Positions 1 to 6,778 of a stretch of DNA of 9,468 bases are shown here, one piece after another (the first letter of the stretch is position 1; each line of letters starts with the position of its first letter). The notes under the pieces were generated by a model that was not told the origin of the DNA, did not search any database, and saw nothing but the letters and a program-made list of their open reading frames with translations. This DNA comes from HGM11416 sp964532155 (GTDB lineage Bacteria; Bacillota; Clostridia; Christensenellales; Borkfalkiaceae). The position numbers and the translations under genes are program-made. The stretch covers positions 1-9,468 of the forward strand of contig CAZHGN010000050.1 of assembly GCA_964532155.1 (NCBI GenBank), read 5' to 3'.

Positions 1-40
1 CCACGACGTCAAGGGCTTTTTGTAAGAAAAAGTGTATTTT

Positions 41-448
41 TTACGTGTTATACCAAACGACGATAAATATTATGCTGAGAACGATAAAAAACAAACCTGT
101 AAACAGCACGCAAACGTCGCCTTTTTTTTGTGGTTTTGAAAGCTTGCGCTCGCGATATTGCGCATAAGTTTCGGTATCTTTACGCCCCATAGGAATAAAG
201 GCTCGAGCGACCTTTACGAGAACAAAGCTTATTCCCAGTAAGCCACCTTCGCTACTGATAAACAGCATTCCGTAAAAGCAAAGAAACAAAATACCGACGG
301 TAAACGTAGCGTCGCTCAGCGTTGCGATGTTCTGTTTGATATCGTCGCCGAAAAAGCCTCTAATGGCAAAAACGACAACCAAAATCACCGTTGCAACACA
401 TAAGCAAATTAGGTACTTTTTAAGTAACGATTTTTTATCGTCTCTCAC
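41..448 (-). CDS. small DUF3899-like membrane protein, last gene of the opp cluster
   Basis: A 135-residue protein with a basic N-terminus and about three hydrophobic segments (residues 12-30, 47-66 and 111-132), plus a weaker hydrophobic stretch at 69-84. A charged cytoplasmic-looking loop at 88-110 contains YAQYRERK (95-102). The order LSDA, hydrophobic segment, SSEG (65-68), basic loop with spaced tyrosines, then a final hydrophobic segment resembles DUF3899, a Firmicutes family of small membrane proteins of unknown function. This assignment is from memory of the family pattern and was not searched. The start is GTG at 446-448; no ATG fits better, and a GGAG lies 10 nt upstream. The gene begins 21 nt after the oppF stop with no terminator between, so it is probably co-transcribed with the transporter. 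Its role is unknown; a link to peptide import is inferred from position only. Confidence 0.8.
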   Translation of the reverse strand: MRDDKKSLLKKYLICLCVATVILVVVFAIRGFFGDDIKQNIATLSDATFTVGILFLCFYGMLFISSEGGLLGISFVLVKVARAFIPMGRKDTETYAQYRERKLSKPQKKGDVCVLFTGLFFIVLSIIFIVVWYNT

Positions 449-458
449 TTCGCAACTG

Positions 459-462
459 CTCC
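459..462 (-). promoter_or_regulatory. ribosome binding site supporting the GTG start of the small membrane gene
   Basis: GGAG on the minus strand lies 10 nt before the GTG at 446-448, in the 21-nt gap after the oppF stop codon. It decides the start, because the first residues of the protein have no upstream ATG after the oppF stop. Confidence 0.6.
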
Positions 463-469
463 GTTAAAA

Positions 470-1738
470 TTATTTAAGCAACTCTTTATATTTAATCTCT
501 TCTTCGTCGTTGCAATAAACGAAGTGTCCGGGTGCTATTTCACGCAAAGACGGCTTATTCGTCGAATAATCGTGTTCGGCAATCGGGTTATAAGTTATTC
601 TCGTGCGCTTTTTCTCGTACATAGGATCGGGCAACGGAATTGCCGACAACAACGACTTGGTGTACGGATGCAACGGATGTTTAAACAACTCGTCCGACGA
701 TGCAAGTTCGACCATTTTGCCGAAATACATAACGCCTATTCTATCCGAAAAATACTTAACAACGGAAAGGTCGTGTGCAATAAACAAAATGGTAAGCCCC
801 AAACGTTCGCGAAGGTCGTTCAAAAGGTTTATTACTTGCGCCTGAATAGAAACGTCGAGCGCCGAAACAGGCTCGTCGGCAATAATCATTTGCGGCTTCA
901 TAATGATAGCGCGCGCAATACCTATACGCTGACGCTGCCCGCCCGAAAACTCATGCGGATAGCGATCCGCGTGTTCTCTCACGAGTCCGACCATTTCCAA
1001 AATCTCGTATACTTTTTCGTTAATGTAATCTTTATCGCGTATACCGTTGATAACAAGCCCTTCGGCGATAATGTCGCGAACGGTCATGCGCGGATCGAGC
1101 GAAGCGATAGGATCTTGGAAAATCATCTGAATCTGCGTAATGAGCCGGCTCTTTTTTGCCGCGCGCCGTCTGGTCGCATAATCCCTTTTGATAGCCTTAA
1201 CCTTTTCGCCATTGCCTGCCGCTTCTTGGATTTTTTTGGCATATTCCTCATCTAAAGCCGCGACGATTGAGTCTGAATATCTTTTATCTACGGCTTTACA
1301 GTCCAGCTTAGCGCCGCGAATAAGTGCTCTGTTTTCATCCACGACCTTAGCAAGATCTTCGTTCACTTTGTCGATTTTTGCTTTAATTTCGGCAACTTTT
1401 TCGGCATTATCCCCTGCCTCTTTAAGTTCCGCGCCAAGAAGCTTAATTTCTTTTGCGGCCTCTTTCTTAGCGGCTTTAATAGCATCGTAATACGAACGCG
1501 TACCTGCGCCGACTCTTTCGCCGTTAAAATAAACGTTGCCCGAAGTAATATCGTATAACTTTATAATCGAACGCCCCGTTGTGGTCTTGCCGCAGCCCGA
1601 TTCTCCTACGAGGCCAAAAACTTCGCCCTTTTTAATCTCGAAACTGACATCATCGACCGCTTTAAGTACTTTCCGTCCCAAAGGAAAATATTGACAAAGA
1701 TGTTCTACTTTCAACAAAACTTCGTTATTGTTCTCCAT
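470..1738 (-). CDS. oppF: oligopeptide ABC importer ATPase OppF (AmiF-type) with an internal insertion
   Basis: One of the two cytoplasmic ATPases that drive peptide import with OppD. All nucleotide-binding motifs are present: Walker A GESGCGKTT (45-53), Q-loop IFQDP (206-210, Q208), signature SGGQRQR (265-271), Walker B IIADEP (285-290), D-loop SALD (292-295) and switch His322. The family HPYT motif is at 357-360. The tail (about 383-420, with HDYS, NKPS and APGHF) matches the Gram-positive AmiF/OppF type, which ends without the usual cysteines. The protein is 422 aa against roughly 310-330 for most OppF. The excess is a Lys/Glu/Ala-rich, probably helical insert at about residues 78-200, between the strand after Walker A and the Q-loop. 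The ATG overlaps the oppD end by 14 nt, with AAGGAG 10 nt upstream (1749-1754), which suggests translational coupling. Substrate class is inferred from the family and the operon. Confidence 0.95.
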   Translation of the reverse strand: MENNNEVLLKVEHLCQYFPLGRKVLKAVDDVSFEIKKGEVFGLVGESGCGKTTTGRSIIKLYDITSGNVYFNGERVGAGTRSYYDAIKAAKKEAAKEIKLLGAELKEAGDNAEKVAEIKAKIDKVNEDLAKVVDENRALIRGAKLDCKAVDKRYSDSIVAALDEEYAKKIQEAAGNGEKVKAIKRDYATRRRAAKKSRLITQIQMIFQDPIASLDPRMTVRDIIAEGLVINGIRDKDYINEKVYEILEMVGLVREHADRYPHEFSGGQRQRIGIARAIIMKPQMIIADEPVSALDVSIQAQVINLLNDLRERLGLTILFIAHDLSVVKYFSDRIGVMYFGKMVELASSDELFKHPLHPYTKSLLSAIPLPDPMYEKKRTRITYNPIAEHDYSTNKPSLREIAPGHFVYCNDEEEIKYKELLK

Positions 1739-3950
1739 TTTCGCCTCTCTCCTTCATGCGTTTAATACGTTCGGTAATGATTTTTGGAATTTCGACCTTA
1801 GGCGCATTGGGATGCAAAAGCCAAGTCGCGGCGTAATGCGTATCCGTAACCTTAAACATAGGCGGTTGCATTTCATAATCGATTTCAAGCGCGTATTTAT
1901 TTCTTTCGGCAAAAGCGTCACCCACGGGCGGGTAAATCATATTAGGCGGCGTGCCCGGTATCGCATCCAACTTTTCATTGGTATCGAGATCGGGCATAGA
2001 CGACAACAGCGCCCAAGTATAAGGATGACGAGGATCGTAGAATACCTCGTTTGCGGTGCCGTACTCAACGATTTTACCGGCATACATAACGGCAATTCTA
2101 TCCGCCATATTCGCAACGACTCCGAGGTCGTGCGTAATAAATATAATCGAAAGATTACGCTCGGCTTTCAAGCGGTTGATAAGTTCCAAAATTTGCGATT
2201 GAATGGTAACGTCCAAAGCGGTCGTCGGCTCGTCGCAAATAAGAATATCGGGGTTTGCCGACAAAGCGATAGCAATAACGATACGCTGACGCATGCCGCC
2301 CGAAAACTCAAAGGGATATTGCTTATAACGAATACGCGCTTCGGGGATACCGACTTCTTCCATAAGTTTAATCGCTCTTTCTTTGGCAAGGCTTTTCGTA
2401 AGTTTAAAAACGACTTGAGAAGCCTTTTCTTTAAGATAATCGACAAGCTCAACGCAACGTTTATCATAATCGACGGCGGGTGCGTTTTTGATATCGGTTT
2501 CAAACTTATCGATAACACGCTGCAGCACCGAAACAATGACATCTATTTGCTGCTCGGGCGGAACGATCGACTTAGGAACGACCTTCCAATCAACGCTCTT
2601 TCCCTTCGCAATAAGCGCGTCGCGCTTTGCCGTCTGCTTGGCGAAACGCTCCTCTTCCTTAGGATTGTTTACGATATAAAAGAAATATTTATCCGTTTCC
2701 CTCTTTAGCGCGCCGGCAAAGGTATAAGCCGCGTTATCCTTAACGATTTGCAAAGGATCGATCGATTTTTCGACTTTTTCGCAAAGGTTTTTATAAACAC
2801 TTTCTTCTTCCGCCTTAGTAAAGTTACCGCCCATAAAGAACGTCTTTGCCTCTTCTAATGCAGCAACCGCCTCTTTCTTGCCCGCGATCATTTTTTCAAA
2901 GGAATATTTAATCGCGATTTTTTCAAGTTCCAAGAACGAAAGCATATAGTCTTCTTGCAAGAAATTAAACGCCATTTCGTTCGCTTCTTCCGCAGACATC
3001 GTAGTCAAATCGGCGTCCTTGTTTTTATAAATATAATAGCCTATACGGAAGAAGTTATAAGGCGTTTGTTCGAGCATTTCCGTCAAAGTACCCTTGACTT
3101 GCGCCAAAAATACGGTAACGGATTCGGGCACGGTGACATCCTTCGACTTTTTGCCAAAAAACTCTTTGACCGAGTCACTAAATGTCTTATTCGCCTTAGA
3201 CTCGACTTTAATTTCGCTCAAACGCACCTTGTATGCGTTTAGCGTATCGATATATTTCGAAGCAAAATACTTATCGTTTATCGCCTTTATCTTGTGTTCT
3301 ACGTCCGAAAGTATTTCGCCTACGTCGACTTTTTGTCTGTTTTCGACGAGGAATAAGAATTCGTCTACGATTGCAATCAGTTCAGCCGCGGCGGTTTTAG
3401 ATTCGTTATAACTGTTTTCGAGTTTAATAGCCTGAATATTAAATTCATCGAACGTTTTAACGTACGTTTCGATTTCTTCAACGGCAACGGGCGATTTCGC
3501 GCCCGCCGCGATCGATTCTTTAATCGTTTCGGCTAATACAGCAAGCTTTTTATTAAACGAATCGCGCCCCTCTTTACGGTTGGCTTTATTCTTAAGAAGC
3601 ATTGCCTCCGTAATCTGCTTGCCCACGCGCATAATCGGGTTCAAGCTGGACATAGGATCTTGGAAAATCATTGCGATTTTATCGCCGCGTATTTCGTGAA
3701 AGTCCTCTTCGGATATCGTCAATAAATCCTTACCGTCATAGATTATTTCACCGCTATCAACAATGGCGTTGCCTGCCGATATGCCCATAATCGCCTTAGA
3801 CGTAACAGATTTTCCCGAACCGGATTCACCGACTATTGCAAGCGTTTCGCCCTTATAAAGGTCAAAATTGATATTGCGCACGGCTTGCACCTTGCCGCCG
3901 TCCGTACGGAAGGATATTTTTAAATTCTTAACTTCTAACTTCTTTTCCAT
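1725..3950 (-). CDS. oppD: oligopeptide ABC importer ATPase OppD (AmiE-type) with a ~400-residue insertion
   Basis: Partner ATPase of OppF. Motifs: Walker A GESGSGKS (41-48), Q-loop IFQDP (95-99, Q97), signature SGGMRQR (550-556), Walker B ILICDEP (569-575), D-loop ALD (578-580), switch His607, and HPYT at 642-645. The tail contains IPGTPP (664-669) and ATWLLHP (708-714), typical of Gram-positive OppD/AmiE. Length is 741 aa against about 330-360 in the family. The family sequence breaks off near residue 121 (after GKQITEAMLLKNK) and resumes near 521 (KERAIKLMEEVGIP), so about 400 residues are inserted in the helical subdomain before the signature. The insert looks mostly alpha-helical and charged, with no second P-loop and no membrane segment. 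The four cysteines that bind a 4Fe-4S cluster in DppD-type proteins are replaced (D678, N684, D691, T709). A GGAGG (3958-3962) lies 7 nt before the ATG, and the gene starts 2 nt after oppC ends. Confidence 0.95.
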   Translation of the reverse strand: MEKKLEVKNLKISFRTDGGKVQAVRNINFDLYKGETLAIVGESGSGKSVTSKAIMGISAGNAIVDSGEIIYDGKDLLTISEEDFHEIRGDKIAMIFQDPMSSLNPIMRVGKQITEAMLLKNKANRKEGRDSFNKKLAVLAETIKESIAAGAKSPVAVEEIETYVKTFDEFNIQAIKLENSYNESKTAAAELIAIVDEFLFLVENRQKVDVGEILSDVEHKIKAINDKYFASKYIDTLNAYKVRLSEIKVESKANKTFSDSVKEFFGKKSKDVTVPESVTVFLAQVKGTLTEMLEQTPYNFFRIGYYIYKNKDADLTTMSAEEANEMAFNFLQEDYMLSFLELEKIAIKYSFEKMIAGKKEAVAALEEAKTFFMGGNFTKAEEESVYKNLCEKVEKSIDPLQIVKDNAAYTFAGALKRETDKYFFYIVNNPKEEERFAKQTAKRDALIAKGKSVDWKVVPKSIVPPEQQIDVIVSVLQRVIDKFETDIKNAPAVDYDKRCVELVDYLKEKASQVVFKLTKSLAKERAIKLMEEVGIPEARIRYKQYPFEFSGGMRQRIVIAIALSANPDILICDEPTTALDVTIQSQILELINRLKAERNLSIIFITHDLGVVANMADRIAVMYAGKIVEYGTANEVFYDPRHPYTWALLSSMPDLDTNEKLDAIPGTPPNMIYPPVGDAFAERNKYALEIDYEMQPPMFKVTDTHYAATWLLHPNAPKVEIPKIITERIKRMKERGENGEQ

Positions 3951-3952
3951 GA

Positions 3953-5536
3953 TTAATCCTCCGTGCCTCTGAGCGACGGATTGAACGCGTCGCGCAGTCC
4001 GTTGCCGAACAGGTTAAACGAAAGCATTAAAAGCACCAAGAAAACACTGGGGAATAATGCAACGTACGGAGCGGTAAGCAGTGCTTGTTGTCCGGCTGAA
4101 ATCAAAGTACCCACGGACGTCATTTTGCCCGACTCGAGGTTTATAATTCCCAAATATGACAAGTTGGTTTCCGAGTAAATCATTGACGGAATAACAAGAG
4201 CACAGCTCGTGACGAGTGTTCCGATAGCGTTAGGCAAAATGTGTTTAAACATAATTCTGCCGTCGCGCGCGCCGAGCGTACGAGCCGCCAAAATATATTC
4301 TTGATTTTTATACCTATAGAACTGCATACGAGTCGTCCCCGCCATGCCAATCCAACCGGTGGCAAAGAAAGCGATAAACAAAACGATTGCTTGGCTCGAC
4401 GTTCCCATGTGATATTTAAGCAAAGTAATAACGATCATCGTAGGAACAGCCCCTAAAATATCAGTAAAACGCTCCATAAAAAGATCTATTCTTCCACCGA
4501 AATATCCGGCAATCGAACCCCAAATAACTCCGACGAGCAAGTTAACTACGGCAACGATTAAGGCAAATATAAAGGAAAACCTTGCGCCATGAGAAAGACA
4601 TGCAAAAATATCTTTTCCGCCGGTAGTCGTTCCGAAAAGGAAATACGGTTCTTCAATACCGTCTTTTAAAACTTGCGTATGATAATATCTATAATACTCG
4701 TAATAATACGCTCTAACTTGTACGCCTCCGGAAACGACCACGCCGTAAACGTAATAGCACTGCTCGCCGTCAATTGTAATACCGTTTTCACCCTCGATTC
4801 GCATAGCTTTGCCGTAGTCGGCAGCGCCGTCGTCAATGGGTAAACCATCGACGGCCTTATACGTCCAATAATTTAATTCCAAATTTCCGTTTTTATCGAA
4901 AACAGGATAAAGCTTATTACCCTTTACTTGCGTTTTATAATAAATATTCGCATTTTTTTGATATTGCACGAGAGTCGGCCTATCATCCGGATGAACCATA
5001 GGATATAAAACCTGCCTGCCTGTTTCAACTTGATATCGCTGGATATCTTGATACTCACTCATAGAGATGGTCGAATATCCGTTAAAACCGGTGCCGTAAT
5101 AAGTGTCATAACGATAGATATAAAGTCCTTCGTCGTTTATCTCGTACTCGCCGTTTTTAATTACGTTTTTACCCGTTTCCAAACCGAGCGAGTAATCTGC
5201 AAACCAGTTCAAGTAACCTACTTCTTTAGTTTTACACCCGTCCCAAAAATTCGTTTTTTCAAACAAACTGGATTTTGGATGTATGGAGGCCATTTTTTGA
5301 TCGACGTCTTCCGGCGTGTAAGGGGTACATAAGGGCGCAAAAATAGCAAACAATATTAAACATGCAATAATGATTGCCCCTACGACCGAGCCTTTATTCT
5401 TGCAAAAGCGACGGAACGCTCCCTGAAAATAACTTACCGGCTTGGTGGCAAATTTACTATCGTGCGAAAAATCGTTTCGTTTTGAAAACGCAAATTTTTC
5501 GGCAGGGATATTATTATAATTTTCAGTGTTAATCAT
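3953..5536 (-). CDS. oppC: oligopeptide ABC importer permease OppC with a large extracytoplasmic loop
   Basis: Inner-membrane permease that forms the peptide channel with OppB. A hydrophilic N-terminus (1-46) precedes TM1 (about 49-71). The other five segments are near 319-345, 358-374, 382-400, 436-456 and 492-511. The EAA coupling loop that contacts the ATPases is clear: EYILAARTLGARD (413-425) followed by HILPN (432-436). FGTTTGGKDIF (301-311) is the equivalent of the family's FGTDxxGRDVF. The C-terminus DAFNPSLRG is typical. Length is 527 aa against about 300 in the family. Nearly all the excess lies between TM1 and residue 297, on the outer face, where the family has only some 40-50 residues. 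That loop is rich in tyrosine, glycine and charged residues. The gene starts 2 nt after oppB ends, with only a G-run (5547-5551) as a ribosome binding site 10 nt upstream, so coupling to oppB translation is likely. Confidence 0.94.
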   Translation of the reverse strand: MINTENYNNIPAEKFAFSKRNDFSHDSKFATKPVSYFQGAFRRFCKNKGSVVGAIIIACLILFAIFAPLCTPYTPEDVDQKMASIHPKSSLFEKTNFWDGCKTKEVGYLNWFADYSLGLETGKNVIKNGEYEINDEGLYIYRYDTYYGTGFNGYSTISMSEYQDIQRYQVETGRQVLYPMVHPDDRPTLVQYQKNANIYYKTQVKGNKLYPVFDKNGNLELNYWTYKAVDGLPIDDGAADYGKAMRIEGENGITIDGEQCYYVYGVVVSGGVQVRAYYYEYYRYYHTQVLKDGIEEPYFLFGTTTGGKDIFACLSHGARFSFIFALIVAVVNLLVGVIWGSIAGYFGGRIDLFMERFTDILGAVPTMIVITLLKYHMGTSSQAIVLFIAFFATGWIGMAGTTRMQFYRYKNQEYILAARTLGARDGRIMFKHILPNAIGTLVTSCALVIPSMIYSETNLSYLGIINLESGKMTSVGTLISAGQQALLTAPYVALFPSVFLVLLMLSFNLFGNGLRDAFNPSLRGTED

Positions 5537-5538
5537 AA

Positions 5539-6546
5539 TTATTTTGCCCCCATTCTAATTCTCGGATCGATAAATCCATAACTTATGTCGATAACGATGC
5601 CCGCGGCCAATCCGACCAATGTGTAAAAGCCGGAAAGTAGCATAAAGAAGTCGATGTCTTGGAAAGTAATCGAACTTAAGTATAGCCTACCTACGCCGGG
5701 TATAGAGAACATACTCTCGATAATAAGCGAGCCCGAAAGAACCGAAATGAATTCCGACAAGATAGACGGGAATATAACGACCATCGAATTGCGCAAAGCA
5801 TGGCGCAACACGGCTTGCCGCTTCGTTAAACCCTTCGTTCTGGCAAGCAGCATAAATTCACTCGTAAGAACTTCCGAAAGTTCTGCTCGCGTATAACGTG
5901 CATATCCCGCAATAGAACCGAGACACAACGCGAAAACCGCGGGCAACATAGACTTAAACATTTCCCACGAAAAATAATCGTACCCCGACTTCATTGTGAT
6001 TGGGAACCAACTCAATTTAAAACAGAAAAAATACTGAATCAAAAGTCCCAGAACGATAGACGGCATAGATATGAGCAAAATAATAAAGACGTTTATTACC
6101 TGGTCTTGCCATTTGTTCTTTTTTAGAGCGGCAATAATGCCGAGTGCCAATCCGATGGGAACACCGATAAGAGTAGAGTAAATGTTTATGAGTATTGTCG
6201 GAGGAAGCTTTTCGACGAATACATCCCATACCGGTTGATTTACGTATTCTCCGTAAGTAGTCGCATTGCCGAAATTACCCTCGGTGAAAATTTTCTTGAG
6301 GTAGGTGCCGAGCTGAAGAAAGACCGGAACAACGTCATATTCGATAATACCGTTTTCCCCCGCTCGGATATTCGTAATCCATCCTCTCGCTTCGAAACGC
6401 CTATATGAAATCATAGGATCTCCGATTGAATCAACGGTTATAATAGGCGGTAAAAGTTTAATTAAAATAAAACACATTACCCATATAATGAAAAACGTCA
6501 TCAGCATTAACCCGATACGCTTCATTACGTATTTAAACATATACAT
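5539..6546 (-). CDS. oppB: oligopeptide ABC importer permease OppB
   Basis: First permease of the importer. It has a short basic N-terminus, TM1 (about 10-33), an outer loop, then five more segments (about 117-140, 149-173, 197-215, 255-277 and 298-320). The EAA coupling loop is SEFMLLARTKGL (229-240) with RHALRN (248-253). SIPGVGRL (281-288) and the ending DPRIRMG (327-333) are hallmarks of OppB/DppB. Length is 335 aa, slightly above the usual 305-315. About 25-30 extra residues lie in the first outer loop (roughly 45-72). The start chosen is the first of two nearby ATGs: AAGGAG at 6557-6562 is 10 nt from it, against 16 nt from the second. The gene is separated from oppA by 232 nt containing a terminator and a promoter-like site, so it is probably made at a different level from oppA. 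Confidence 0.95.
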   Translation of the reverse strand: MYMFKYVMKRIGLMLMTFFIIWVMCFILIKLLPPIITVDSIGDPMISYRRFEARGWITNIRAGENGIIEYDVVPVFLQLGTYLKKIFTEGNFGNATTYGEYVNQPVWDVFVEKLPPTILINIYSTLIGVPIGLALGIIAALKKNKWQDQVINVFIILLISMPSIVLGLLIQYFFCFKLSWFPITMKSGYDYFSWEMFKSMLPAVFALCLGSIAGYARYTRAELSEVLTSEFMLLARTKGLTKRQAVLRHALRNSMVVIFPSILSEFISVLSGSLIIESMFSIPGVGRLYLSSITFQDIDFFMLLSGFYTLVGLAAGIVIDISYGFIDPRIRMGAK

Positions 6547-6572
6547 AAGGCTGCTACTCCTTGGTTATATTC

Positions 6573-6590
6573 TTTTCCGCAATAGGAAAA
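6573..6590 (-). other. small hairpin in the oppB leader
   Basis: The inverted repeat TTTTCC / GGAAAA (6-bp arms, 6-nt loop) lies 10 nt upstream of the oppB ribosome binding site. It could shape access to that site, but it is short and AU-rich in its outer half. A role is only a guess. Confidence 0.3.
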
Positions 6591-6616
6591 CAACGCTTCC
6601 CGCACGAAAACTTTTG

Positions 6617-6622
6617 ATTATA
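6617..6622 (-). promoter_or_regulatory. candidate -10 box of an oppB promoter
   Basis: A perfect TATAAT on the minus strand, which would give an mRNA start near 6610 and a leader of about 64 nt before oppB. No good -35 lies 16-18 nt upstream (the best hexamers there match TTGACA poorly) and there is no extended TG. It is supported by position: it lies downstream of the oppA terminator, where the transporter genes need a transcript. Confidence 0.45.
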
Positions 6623-6626
6623 CGCG

Positions 6627-6663
6627 TTTAGCAAAAAATGCATTACGAGTTTTTTAGCAAAAA
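6627..6663. repeat. 11-bp direct repeat in the oppA-oppB gap
   Basis: TTTTTGCTAAA (minus strand) occurs twice, at 6653-6663 and 6627-6637, with 26 bp between equivalent positions (about 2.5 helical turns). One copy lies inside the loop of the 6639-6677 inverted repeat and the other begins right after it, just upstream of the TATAAT at 6617-6622. It could be a paired protein-binding site, or a chance result of A/T-rich DNA. Confidence 0.5.
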
Positions 6664-6677
6664 CGCCCCGTAATGCA
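6633..6677 (-). terminator. second hairpin with U tract between oppA and oppB (possible back-up terminator or attenuator)
   Basis: On the minus strand TGCATTACG (6669-6677) pairs perfectly with CGTAATGCA (6639-6647), and six Ts follow at once (6633-6638). The 21-nt loop contains a further GTTTTT / AAAAAC stem with loop GCTA, so the RNA could form a two-tier hairpin. The outer stem is only 4 of 9 GC, weaker than the terminator just upstream. Alternatives are an operator for a dimeric regulator, or an mRNA 3'-end stabiliser. Confidence 0.45.
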
Positions 6678-6708
6678 ACTATTTTACCGTACGCCTAAAC
6701 TAATGCTT

Positions 6709-6752
6709 AAAATAACAAAACTGCGGTGGGCGAAAAGGACTTTCGCCCACCG
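6709..6752 (-). terminator. strong intrinsic terminator after oppA
   Basis: A perfect 12-bp stem (CGGTGGGCGAAA at 6741-6752 in minus sense, pairing with TTTCGCCCACCG at 6724-6735) has a 5-nt loop and 8 GC pairs. A T-rich tail (TTTTGTTATTTT, 6709-6720) follows 3 nt later. It begins 26 nt after the oppA stop. Because the other transporter genes lie directly downstream in the same direction, it probably acts as a partial terminator that keeps oppA mRNA more abundant than oppBCDF mRNA. The plus-strand flank is also T-rich, so it might work in both directions. Confidence 0.9.
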
Positions 6753-6778
6753 AGCTTTATTTTAATCATTCAACAAAC

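Noticed and set aside
16..32. CTTTTT / AAAAAG hairpin downstream of the small membrane gene as the operon terminator
   Set aside because: The stem is 6 bp and almost all A-U, and no T run follows in the direction of transcription. The true terminator is probably beyond the window edge.
524..1255. 243-codon open frame on the plus strand opposite oppF
   Set aside because: It is the antisense of conserved OppF motifs, with no independent evidence of coding.
1728..2708. 326-codon open frame on the plus strand opposite oppD
   Set aside because: It runs opposite the conserved ATPase half of oppD, has no family resemblance, and is explained by the codon bias of the real gene.
2391..3587. OppD length as a fusion of two ATPase domains or a frameshift/assembly join
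   Set aside because: There is only one Walker A, one signature and one Walker B. The lysine-rich AGKKEA near residue 356 lacks the P-loop pattern. The frame stays open across the insert and family sequence resumes in the same frame on both sides.
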